DNA from: Sinomonas notoginsengisoli
Lineage (GTDB): Bacteria > Actinomycetota > Actinomycetes > Actinomycetales > Micrococcaceae
Assembly (NCBI RefSeq): GCF_021554725.1
Contig: NZ_JAIZDP010000015.1
Span: 1 to 59,320, forward strand
Length of the DNA stretch: 59,320 nucleotides
Reading direction: 5' to 3'
Below are positions 23,461 to 31,606 of this stretch, piece by piece. Both the position numbers and the translations under genes were made by a program. Each line of letters starts with the position of its first letter. Positions within the stretch are counted from its first letter, which is position 1. Under the pieces are notes generated by a model that saw only the letters and a list, made by a program, of their open reading frames with translations, made no database searches and had not been told where the DNA came from.

Positions 23461-24579
23461 TCAGAAGAGCGAACCCTGTCGGGGCAGCGCAGACGACGGA
23501 TGCGGCGCGCGGTGGGCCGACCCGCCGTCATCCGCGTCACGCACTCCGCGGGCGGGGAACGCCGCGCGCACGCCCGTGTCCCGGTGGCCGAACGAACCGT
23601 CCTCACGCGACACCTTGCCGAACCCATGCCTGGCCTTGGCCGCAGCGACCCTCCTGCCGAGCCACGTCCTGTACTCGGCAGGCGCGTACGCGCCTTTTGC
23701 ATACAGCCGACTGTAGGGGCCCACCAGCCGCGGATGGGAGCGGGCCAGCCATCCCATGAACCACTCGCGCGTCCCCGGGCGCAGGTGCAGTGCTCCGGCC
23801 GTCACCCCGGTGGCTCCAGCACGGGCGAGCGCCGCCATCAGCGCATCGAGGTGCTCCTCCGAATCCGTGAGCCACGGCAGGATCGGCATCGCCATGACGC
23901 CACATCCCAAGCCTGCGTCCCGGAGTCTCGAAATGAGCGTGAGCCGCGCGGCCGGGGAGGGTGTGCCGGGCTCGAGCGCGTGCTGGAGCCCGGGGTCGAG
24001 CACCGCGAGCGACATCGCGACGCCGATCGGCACGTGGGCGCTCGCGGCTCGGAGCAGGGGGATGTCCCGCCCGAGGAGGGTGCCCTTCGTCAGGATCGAG
24101 AACGGTGTCCCCGAATCGGCCAGCGCATTGATGATTCCCGGCATCAGCGCGTAGCGGCCCTCGGCGCGCTGGTAGGGGTCAGTGTTGGTCCCGAGGGCCA
24201 CGTGTTCCCGCCCCCACGACGGTTTGGACACCTCGGCGCGCAGGACCTCGCCCACGTTGACCTTGACCACGAGCTGCCGATCGAAGTCGAGCCCTGCATC
24301 GAGGTCGAGGTAGGTGTGGGTGTTGCGGGCGAAGCAGTAGACGCATGCATGGCTGCACCCGCGATACGGGTTCACTGTCCAGCGGAAGGGCATGGAGGAC
24401 GCCGGCGGGACCTTGTTGAGCGCCGATTTCGCGGCGACCTCATGAAATGTGATCCCCTGGAACTCCGGCGTCCTGACGGTCCTCAGCGCGCCCGCAAGGG
24501 ACAGGAGGGGCGGCTGCGCCGGGGGGTCGGCATCCGATCCGGGGAGCGGTTCGGTGACCGTCTGCGTGTTCCATCGCAT
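23461..24579 (-). CDS. Rv2578c-family radical SAM protein
   Basis: A 372-residue radical-SAM enzyme of the family named after mycobacterial Rv2578c, related to spore-photoproduct-lyase-like proteins. The [4Fe-4S] motif C75-x3-C79-x2-C82 (C-S-H-A-C-V-Y-C-F-A-R) follows N-P-Y-R-G. Other conserved parts are G-T-N-T-D-P-Y-Q-R-A-E and P-I-L-P-W-L-T-D. The C-terminal ~40 residues are low complexity and end in R-Q-G-S-L-F. The substrate is unknown. The ATG at 24579 is chosen because a promoter with a SOS-like operator ends seven bases before it; ATG 24588 is an alternative. The mycobacterial relative is, as I recall, in the LexA regulon, which agrees with the operator here. Confidence 0.9.
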   Translation of the reverse strand: MRWNTQTVTEPLPGSDADPPAQPPLLSLAGALRTVRTPEFQGITFHEVAAKSALNKVPPASSMPFRWTVNPYRGCSHACVYCFARNTHTYLDLDAGLDFDRQLVVKVNVGEVLRAEVSKPSWGREHVALGTNTDPYQRAEGRYALMPGIINALADSGTPFSILTKGTLLGRDIPLLRAASAHVPIGVAMSLAVLDPGLQHALEPGTPSPAARLTLISRLRDAGLGCGVMAMPILPWLTDSEEHLDALMAALARAGATGVTAGALHLRPGTREWFMGWLARSHPRLVGPYSRLYAKGAYAPAEYRTWLGRRVAAAKARHGFGKVSREDGSFGHRDTGVRAAFPARGVRDADDGGSAHRAPHPSSALPRQGSLF

Positions 24580-24586
24580 GCACCTC

Positions 24587-24615
24587 ATTCGAATACAGCT
24601 TCGAAGACATGTCAA
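24587..24615 (-). promoter_or_regulatory. Promoter of the radical-SAM gene
   Basis: On the minus strand a perfect TTGACA (-35, plus coordinates 24610-24615) and TCGAAT (-10, 24587-24592) are 17 bp apart. The ATG at 24579 lies seven bases after the -10 box, so the mRNA is probably leaderless. Confidence 0.6.
24589..24604. promoter_or_regulatory. SOS-like box within the radical-SAM promoter
   Basis: TCGAATACAGCTTCGA has the 16-bp SOS layout with perfect outer T-C-G-A-A and T-T-C-G-A; only the innermost C and G of the consensus halves differ. It fills the -35/-10 spacer and overlaps the -10 box, an ideal repressor position. Confidence 0.5.
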
Positions 24616-24629
24616 GGAGCCGCGCCCGC

Positions 24630-25274
24630 TCAGTCAACGAGGGCCCACGTGATCGTCACCGACGCCGAGATCTCCGTCTCGCCGGCCTCGAACGGCGCGC
24701 TCGCCTCGGCTGCGGCGAGCGCGATGCGCCGGGCGGGGACCGGCGGTCCCGGGCCGTCCGCTGGCTCGCCGGCGTCGATGCGCACTACAGCGCCCAGAGC
24801 CCGCCCGGCCAGGGCAGCGAGCCGTTCGGCCGCGGACCTTGCGTCGAGGAACGCCGCCTCCTGCGCCGAGGCGCGTGCGGCAGAGGCGTCCGAGACGCCG
24901 AGCGCGATTCCGTGGATCCTCACGGCATCGCCGCCGGCCGCGACGATAGCGTCCAGGAGATCGCCTGTGCGCGTGATCTCTCTCGCGCCGATAGTCAGCC
25001 CGCGGCTCGCCGCGTACCCCACAAGACGCTGCCCGCGGCCTTCCTCCCACGCCATCTCGGGGGAGACCGACAGATGCGCCGAGGCAATGTCGGACCGCGA
25101 GACGCCCGCCTGCAGCGCTGCGGCGACGATCGCCTCAGAAGCCCGTGAGGCGCCGTCGTACGCATCTCCGAGGCGCGGCGCGTGGACTTCGGAGGCGATG
25201 CGGAGGATCGCGATGTCCGGTACCGCGAGAACCGACCCGGCTCCCGTGACCGTGATGGAGTCGGGGTGAGTCAT
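24630..25274 (-). CDS. SIMPL domain-containing protein (DUF541)
   Basis: A 214-residue protein of the SIMPL/DUF541 family. It opens with I-T-V-T-G-A-G-S-V-L-A-V-P-D, the typical first strand, and has R-S-D-I-A-S-A-H-L-S-V-S-P and G-Y-A-A-S-R-G-L-T-I in the middle. Many family members are exported, but no signal peptide is seen here, so it may be cytoplasmic. Function is unknown. Its ATG overlaps the stop of the upstream HEARH-motif gene (ATGA), so the two form a coupled pair. Confidence 0.85.
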   Translation of the reverse strand: MTHPDSITVTGAGSVLAVPDIAILRIASEVHAPRLGDAYDGASRASEAIVAAALQAGVSRSDIASAHLSVSPEMAWEEGRGQRLVGYAASRGLTIGAREITRTGDLLDAIVAAGGDAVRIHGIALGVSDASAARASAQEAAFLDARSAAERLAALAGRALGAVVRIDAGEPADGPGPPVPARRIALAAAEASAPFEAGETEISASVTITWALVD

Positions 25275-25699
25275 GGCCGAAGGTCCTTCCGTGGTCGGTA
25301 GCCGCCGTCCTCGAGGCCGGCGAGGCGCTCGAACGGGTTGAAGGAGGCTGCATCGCCGCGACAGACGAGGGCAACGACGGCGCCAGCCAGCTGGCCCGCG
25401 AAGTAGAGCGGGAGGAACGGAAGGCCGAGGCACACGGTGTACTGGGTCGCGTGGCGCGCCTCGTGGGCGCACAGCCCCCGTCGGCCTACGAGATCGGTGG
25501 CGCTCCCGCGCGTGAACACGACGTTCCCGACGGTGAACGCACCAGCCACAGGGAGGCCGGGCCTGTACCGCTCGGCGATGAACAGGCCGCCGGGCCCGCG
25601 GCGCAGGGGAGTCCGTGCCGCCAAGGCGAGGGCGAGGCCCAGCGGCGTCGACAGGTTGAGCGTGTTGAGCACGGCCCGTGCCCGGCTTCCGGCGCGCAC
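25271..25699 (-). CDS. Small membrane protein with HEARH motif
   Basis: A 142-residue protein I do not recognise. It has an N-terminal amphipathic/hydrophobic stretch (L-G-L-A-L-A-L-A-A-R), a G-A-F-T-V-G-N-V-V-F segment, then C-A-H-E-A-R-H-A-T-Q-Y-T (residues ~77-88) followed directly by a hydrophobic helix. H-E-x-x-H is the zinc-binding pattern of metallopeptidases, and a Q-x-x pattern after it recalls DUF4157-type domains. Residues R/K-rich at the C-terminus suggest a cytoplasmic tail. The GTG at 25699 lies six bases after a TACTAT -10 box, so the start is probably leaderless. Enzymatic function is only a possibility. Confidence 0.7.
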   Translation of the reverse strand: MRAGSRARAVLNTLNLSTPLGLALALAARTPLRRGPGGLFIAERYRPGLPVAGAFTVGNVVFTRGSATDLVGRRGLCAHEARHATQYTVCLGLPFLPLYFAGQLAGAVVALVCRGDAASFNPFERLAGLEDGGYRPRKDLRP

Positions 25700-25705
25700 A
25701 GGGGC

Positions 25706-25711
25706 ATAGTA
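25706..25711 (-). promoter_or_regulatory. -10 box of the HEARH-protein/SIMPL operon
   Basis: TACTAT on the minus strand, six bases upstream of GTG 25699. It is 10 bp from the divergent pheS -10 box, so the two promoters overlap back to back. Confidence 0.5.
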
Positions 25712-25721
25712 GCCCGTGAAC

Positions 25722-26825
<1,104 letters not shown>

Positions 26826-26830
26826 GTTCA

Positions 26831-29377
26831 ATGCGAATCCCCCTTTCGTGGCTGCGCGAGTACACGCAGCTCCCGGCGGACGCGACCGCCGAGGACCTCA
26901 TGGCAGATTTGGTCAAGGTCGGCCTCGAGGAGGAGGCCGTCCACCGGCCCTCTGACTCGATCAGCGGCCCCATTGTGGTGGGACAGGTGCTCAGCGCCAT
27001 CAAGGAGCCCCAGAGCAACGGCAAGACCATCAACTGGTGCCAGGTGCGCCTGGTCCCCGAGGGCCAGGAGCAGACCCTCACCGGCAAGGGCATCGAACCG
27101 TCCGGGGTCCAGGGGATTGTGTGCGGCGCGCACAACTTCGCCCCCGGGGACAAGGTTGTCGTGACCCTGCCCGGAGCGACCCTGCCCGGCGACTTCCACA
27201 TCGCGGCCCGCAAGACCTACGGGCACGTCTCGGCCGGCATGATCGCCTCCGTCCGCGAACTCGGCATCGGTGACGACCACGACGGCATCCTCGTGCTCTC
27301 CCGGATCGGACTCGACCCTGAGGTCGGCACGGACGCCCTCGAGCTGCTCGGCCTGAAGGACGAGGCCGCAGAGATCAACGTGACCCCGGATCGCGCCTAC
27401 TGCTTCTCGATCCGGGGCATCGCCCGCGAGTACTCGCACGCGACCGGCACAGAGTTCACCGACCCAGCCACCCTTGTGAAGGCGCCCCAGGCGCTCGAGG
27501 GGGGCTACGGCGTCGTCCTCGACGACCGTGCCCCCATCTACGGCGTCCCCGGTTGCGACCGGTTCGTCGCGCGGACCGTCCGCGGGATCGACGCGACGAC
27601 GCCCACCCCACAGTGGATGGTGGCGAGGCTGAGACTGGCCGGCGTGCGATCCATCTCGCTTCCCGTGGACATCTCCAACTACGTGATGTTCGAGCTGGGC
27701 CAGCCCATCCACAACTACGACCTCGACAGGCTCACCGGCCCCATCACGGTGCGCCGGGCCGCCGCGGGGGAGAAGATCACCACGCTGGATGACAAGGTCC
27801 GCACCCTCGACGCCGAGGACCTCCTCATCACCGACGAGTCGGGGCCGATCGGCATCGCGGGCGTCATGGGCGGAGCCTCGACCGAGTGCTCCGAGACCAC
27901 CGTGAATGTCTTGGTCGAGGCCGCCCATTTCGACCCCGTGAGCATCGCACGGTCACGCCGGCGGCACAGGCTGCCGTCGGAGGCGTCGAAGCGCTTCGAG
28001 CGCGGCGTCGACTGGAATGTCGCGAATGTGGCGGCGCAGCGCGTCGTCGACCTCCTCGTGGAGCTCGGCGGAGGCGTCGCGGATGAGGGCGGCACGGATG
28101 TCGGGACTCCGCCCACGCCGGTGCAGATTGATCTGCCCGTCGGTTTCGCCTCAGAGCGGATTGGGATGGAATTCAGCGACGAGCTCATCACGCGCACCCT
28201 CGGCGACTTGGGGTCACAGGTGGAGCGGGCCGGCGCGGACTTCCGGGTCACCCCGCCGAGCTGGCGCAACGACCTCGAGACGAAGGAAGACCTGTCGGAG
28301 GAGATCGCCCGACTCGTCGGCTACGAGAAGATCCCCTCGACCCTGCCGGTGGCCCCTCCGGGCCGTGGCTTCACGCGCAGGCAGCAGCAGCGCCGCCGCG
28401 TCGTCCAGGCGCTCGCGGATGCAGGCCTGACGGAGATCCTCGCGTATCCGTTCGCCACTGAGGCCGAGAACGAGACATTCGGTGTGGCCGAGGAAGGTGC
28501 GCCCCGCCCGGCCATCAGGCTCGCCAACCCCCTGAGCGAGGAGCACGGCTGGCTGCGCACCTCGCTCTTGCCGGGGCTCATCGAGACGGCCAAGCGGAAC
28601 CACGGGCGCGGATTCCGGGACCTCGCGCTGTACGAGGCCGGCCTCGTGTTCCTGCCCGACGGTGAGGCCCTCGGCACCGCGACGATCCCGCCGCTCGGGG
28701 CGCGGCCCTCGGACGAGGTCCTCGACTCGCTCTACGATGGCCTGCCGGACCAGCCCCTCCACATCGGTGCGGTGTTCACCGGCAAGGATTCCCCCGAATC
28801 CCCGGGCAACGATCCGCGCCTCTGGGACTGGGTCGACGCCCTCGACGCCGCGCGGCTGGTCGGCGACGTCCTCGGCGTTGAGCTCGTGGTCGCCCAGGGC
28901 TCGCACCAGGCGTTCCACCCGGGCCGCGCCGCGCAGCTGTCGCTCCGCTCCGGTGAAGTGGTCGGTTACGCTGGCGAGCTCCACCCGAAGCTCCTCGCAC
29001 GCCTGGACATGCCTGCGCGTTCAGTGGCGTTCGAGCTCGACGCGGAGACCATGTTCGAGGCGGCTGCCGATGTGGTCGTGGCCAAGCCCCTCTCGACGTT
29101 CCCGGTGGCGACGCAGGACGTGGCACTCATCGTCGACGCCAAGCTGCCGGCCGATGCGGTGCTCGGCGCGCTGCGCGAGGGCGCCGGGGAGCTCCTCGAG
29201 GAGGTCCATCTTTTCGACGTCTACACAGGCAAGGGCATCGACGAGGGCAAGAAGTCCCTCGCGTTCGGGCTCCGCTTCCGGGCCGATGACCGTACGCTCA
29301 CCGCCGACGAGGCCTCGGAGGCCCGTGCGGCAGCCGTGGCGCTCGCGGCCGAGCGGTTCGGCGCGGTCCAGCGGTAG
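26831..29377 (+). CDS. pheT: Phenylalanine-tRNA ligase beta subunit
   Basis: Large subunit of PheRS, 848 residues. Visible domains are the start M-R-I-P-L-S-W-L-R-E-Y, a tRNA-binding EMAP/OB domain (about 40-155, G-Q-V-L-S and C-G-A-H-N-F-A-P-G-D), the B3/B4 editing domain (with V-D-I-S-N-Y-V-M-F-E-L-G-Q-P-I-H), the B5 domain, the catalytic-like core, and a C-terminal ferredoxin-like anticodon-binding domain (F-P-V-A-T-Q-D-V-A-L-I-V). The start at 26831 follows pheS by five bases; upstream in-frame codons lie within pheS. Confidence 0.98.
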   Translation: MRIPLSWLREYTQLPADATAEDLMADLVKVGLEEEAVHRPSDSISGPIVVGQVLSAIKEPQSNGKTINWCQVRLVPEGQEQTLTGKGIEPSGVQGIVCGAHNFAPGDKVVVTLPGATLPGDFHIAARKTYGHVSAGMIASVRELGIGDDHDGILVLSRIGLDPEVGTDALELLGLKDEAAEINVTPDRAYCFSIRGIAREYSHATGTEFTDPATLVKAPQALEGGYGVVLDDRAPIYGVPGCDRFVARTVRGIDATTPTPQWMVARLRLAGVRSISLPVDISNYVMFELGQPIHNYDLDRLTGPITVRRAAAGEKITTLDDKVRTLDAEDLLITDESGPIGIAGVMGGASTECSETTVNVLVEAAHFDPVSIARSRRRHRLPSEASKRFERGVDWNVANVAAQRVVDLLVELGGGVADEGGTDVGTPPTPVQIDLPVGFASERIGMEFSDELITRTLGDLGSQVERAGADFRVTPPSWRNDLETKEDLSEEIARLVGYEKIPSTLPVAPPGRGFTRRQQQRRRVVQALADAGLTEILAYPFATEAENETFGVAEEGAPRPAIRLANPLSEEHGWLRTSLLPGLIETAKRNHGRGFRDLALYEAGLVFLPDGEALGTATIPPLGARPSDEVLDSLYDGLPDQPLHIGAVFTGKDSPESPGNDPRLWDWVDALDAARLVGDVLGVELVVAQGSHQAFHPGRAAQLSLRSGEVVGYAGELHPKLLARLDMPARSVAFELDAETMFEAAADVVVAKPLSTFPVATQDVALIVDAKLPADAVLGALREGAGELLEEVHLFDVYTGKGIDEGKKSLAFGLRFRADDRTLTADEASEARAAAVALAAERFGAVQR

Positions 29378-29394
29378 CCGCGGTTCCGGCAAGC

Positions 29395-30159
29395 ATGCTC
29401 CTGCGGGCAGTGCCACTCGGGTCTCCCGGGTCGGCGCTGCCCGCTGGCGTCAGCACCCCAGGCGAGCTCGAGCGCGGTGCCGCGATCCTCGATCCGGTCC
29501 GCCGGCACGAGTTCCTTGCGGGGCGGCTGGCCCTGCGGGGACTCGTTGCCGAGGCGACAGGCGTCGACCCGATGTCCGTGGTCTCTGCGTACACGTGCCC
29601 GGAATGCGGTTTGGGTGAGCATGGCGTTCCCGGGTTTGCGCTCGCCTCATCCGGTCCGATTGGCAAGGATTCTGCGCACGACGCCGGGCGGCGGCTCCCG
29701 CTGGACCTCGCCGCGAGCATGTCCCGGGCGCGCGGCTGGGCCCTCCTGGCGGTCCAGGCCACCGGGGCTGGCTCCCACGACGTCGGGGTCACCCCGTGGC
29801 GCGCCGGGGTCACCCCGTGGGGCGCCGAGGTCACCCCGTGGGGCGCCCAGGTCTGGTCATGCGAGCCCGCCAAGCCAGGGATCGGCGTTGACCTCGCCTG
29901 CGTGGCGGACTTCCGTCAGGTGATCCCGCAGGCTGCCTTCTCGGTGGGCGAGCGGCGTCGTCTGTCACGTTCCGGTGACCCGGCGGCGGAAGCGGCCCGT
30001 CTGTGGGCTCGCAAGGAAGCCCTGCTGAAGGCGCTCGGCACCGGGCTGCGGGGCGATCCCACCGAGGTCGAGGCCGTTCGCGACCCCCGACTCCACGATC
30101 TGAACGCCCATGAGCTCGGCCTTCCGGAGGGATTCGTCGCGGCGCTGGCATTCAGTTGA
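29395..30159 (+). CDS. Sfp-type 4'-phosphopantetheinyl transferase
   Basis: Activates carrier proteins by moving phosphopantetheine from CoA to a serine. It has 254 residues. Diagnostic motifs are G-I-G-V-D (Asp166 binds Mg2+) and W-A-R-K-E-A-L-L-K (Lys207, Glu208, Lys212), plus R-R-H-E-F-L-A-G-R in the N-terminal half. Between the two half-domains lies a 21-residue triplet repeat (V-T-P-W-x-A) absent from usual family members. It is the nearest PPTase to the NRPS-like synthetase encoded 1.4 kb away on the other strand and is its probable activator. It starts 17 bp after pheT, so it may be transcribed with pheST. The ATG at 29395 has no strong ribosome-binding site. Confidence 0.88.
   Translation: MLLRAVPLGSPGSALPAGVSTPGELERGAAILDPVRRHEFLAGRLALRGLVAEATGVDPMSVVSAYTCPECGLGEHGVPGFALASSGPIGKDSAHDAGRRLPLDLAASMSRARGWALLAVQATGAGSHDVGVTPWRAGVTPWGAEVTPWGAQVWSCEPAKPGIGVDLACVADFRQVIPQAAFSVGERRRLSRSGDPAAEAARLWARKEALLKALGTGLRGDPTEVEAVRDPRLHDLNAHELGLPEGFVAALAFS
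29788..29850 (+). repeat. 21-bp tandem repeat, three copies, inside the PPTase gene
   Basis: Units at 29788-29808, 29809-29829 and 29830-29850 each begin gtcaccccgtgg and encode V-T-P-W-x-A-x. The copies differ at a few bases. The insertion keeps the reading frame and sits between the two half-domains, where it is probably tolerated as a loop. Confidence 0.9.
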
Positions 30160-30166
30160 CCCGTGT

Positions 30167-30208
30167 CGTTGGGACGTGGCCCTTCAACGTTGGGACATGA
30201 CCCCTCAA
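30167..30208. repeat. 21-bp tandem repeat, two copies, in a convergent gap
   Basis: Units 30167-30187 and 30188-30208 differ at three positions, all transitions. The unit begins cgttgggac. It lies between the convergent PPTase and M1 peptidase genes; no hairpin terminator was recognised there. Confidence 0.8.
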
Positions 30209-30232
30209 CACGGTGGGCGGCTGCATGAAGGC

Positions 30233-31606
30233 CTAGCTGGGCAGCGGCGGGAGCCTCCGCTCGAAGAGCCACGGGCGCAGGAGCTTCTCCGGCGAGAAGT
30301 CGCCGGTGCCGGCGCCGACACGGCCGAGGAGCTCGACGAAGTCTGCGGTCGACGCATTGGCATGCCGGTTCTCCTCGCAGAACGCCCGCAGGGCGCGGAA
30401 GAACCGGTCATCGCCCATGGCGCGGCGCACGGCGTGAAGGGCGAGGGCGCCGCGCTTGTACACCCGGTCGTCGAACATGAGGTCCGGCCCTGGGGCACCC
30501 ACCACGATGTCCTCCTTCTGGGACGCCACGAGCCTCCACGCCACCTGGGCACGGGCGCTCGCCGAGCCCTGACCTGCATGCTCGCTCCACAGCCACTCGG
30601 CGTAGCACGCGAAGCCCTCGTGCAGCCAGATGTCCTCCCAGCGCCGCACCGTCACCGAGTTCCCGAACCACTGATGCGAGAGTTCGTGGGCGAGGAGCCG
30701 CTGGGACTCCCAGGACCTCGTGATGTGGTTGCGGCCCATGATCGAGAGGGTCTGGGCCTCGAGCGGGATCTCAAGCTCGTCCTCGGTGACCACCACGGTG
30801 TAGTCCCGGAACGGGTATGGCCCGAACAGCTCGGAGAACAACTCCAGCATGGACCGCTGGTCACGCAGCCCTGTGAGCGCGTTCTGCCGCAGGGGGGCCG
30901 GCACCGCCGCGTACACGCCGACGGCGGGGGAGGACCGGTGGGGGATGCGGCCCAGCTCGAGCATCTCGTACCGGCCCACGAGCAGCGTGGCGAGGTACGG
31001 CGCCATAGGCTCGTGGACCTCGTACACCCACGTCTCGCGGCTCGACTTGCGCCGATGCCCCACGAGCAGCCCGTTGGAGACGGCCCGGTAGCCCGCGTCC
31101 GCCGTGGCGCTGATGCGGAAGGTGGCCTTCTGACTCGGGTGGTCATTGCACGGGAACCAGGTGGGCGCGCCGATGGGCTGGCCCGCCACGAGCACCCCGT
31201 CCGCGAGCTCTTCGAAGCCTACTTCGCCCCACTGCCCATTCACGGGGCCTGGGTTTCCCTCGTACCGAACTTCGAGGGTGAAGTCGGTTCCCTTGGCGAT
31301 CGGTTCCGCGGGGGAGATGCGCAGCTCGTTGCCGCGCTGGGACGTCTTGGCCGGGCGGGCGCCGTTGACCTGGAGCTTGGGAGCGCGGAGCCCTGAGAGG
31401 CTCAGCGTGACCGCCTCGAGGCGCTCTTTCGCGGTGGCCCGGATCAGCGCGCGCCCAGTGAGGCGATTGCTCGCGAGCCGGAGGTCCACCTCGAGGTCGT
31501 AGTGCCGCACCCGGTACGCGGCGCTCCCGTGGTCGGGCGTGTAGGGGTCCGGCAGGGCTGGGTTCTTGGACTTCTTGGCAGGATGGATGTGCTTGTTCGG
31601 GCTCAC
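30233..31606 (-). CDS. M1 family metallopeptidase (aminopeptidase)
   Basis: Zinc aminopeptidase, 457 residues, single-chain form without the large C-terminal domain of PepN. The zinc motif H-E-L-S-H (residues 307-311) with the third ligand Glu330 (W-L-H-E-G-F-A) is intact. The usual G-A-M-E-N exopeptidase motif is diverged to P-L-E-A-Q-T. No signal peptide is seen, so it should be cytoplasmic. The GTG at 31606 overlaps the stop of the Pls-type synthetase gene by four bases, so the two are co-translated; a GTG at 31633 is an alternative. Aminopeptidases of this kind can degrade poly-lysine, so the enzyme may trim or recycle the synthetase product; that link is inferred from context. Confidence 0.9.
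   Translation of the reverse strand: MSPNKHIHPAKKSKNPALPDPYTPDHGSAAYRVRHYDLEVDLRLASNRLTGRALIRATAKERLEAVTLSLSGLRAPKLQVNGARPAKTSQRGNELRISPAEPIAKGTDFTLEVRYEGNPGPVNGQWGEVGFEELADGVLVAGQPIGAPTWFPCNDHPSQKATFRISATADAGYRAVSNGLLVGHRRKSSRETWVYEVHEPMAPYLATLLVGRYEMLELGRIPHRSSPAVGVYAAVPAPLRQNALTGLRDQRSMLELFSELFGPYPFRDYTVVVTEDELEIPLEAQTLSIMGRNHITRSWESQRLLAHELSHQWFGNSVTVRRWEDIWLHEGFACYAEWLWSEHAGQGSASARAQVAWRLVASQKEDIVVGAPGPDLMFDDRVYKRGALALHAVRRAMGDDRFFRALRAFCEENRHANASTADFVELLGRVGAGTGDFSPEKLLRPWLFERRLPPLPS

Noticed and set aside
23419-25269. A 616-codon plus-strand open frame over the radical-SAM and SIMPL genes
   Set aside because: Arg/Pro/Ala-rich shadow; the minus-strand genes show clear family motifs and promoters.
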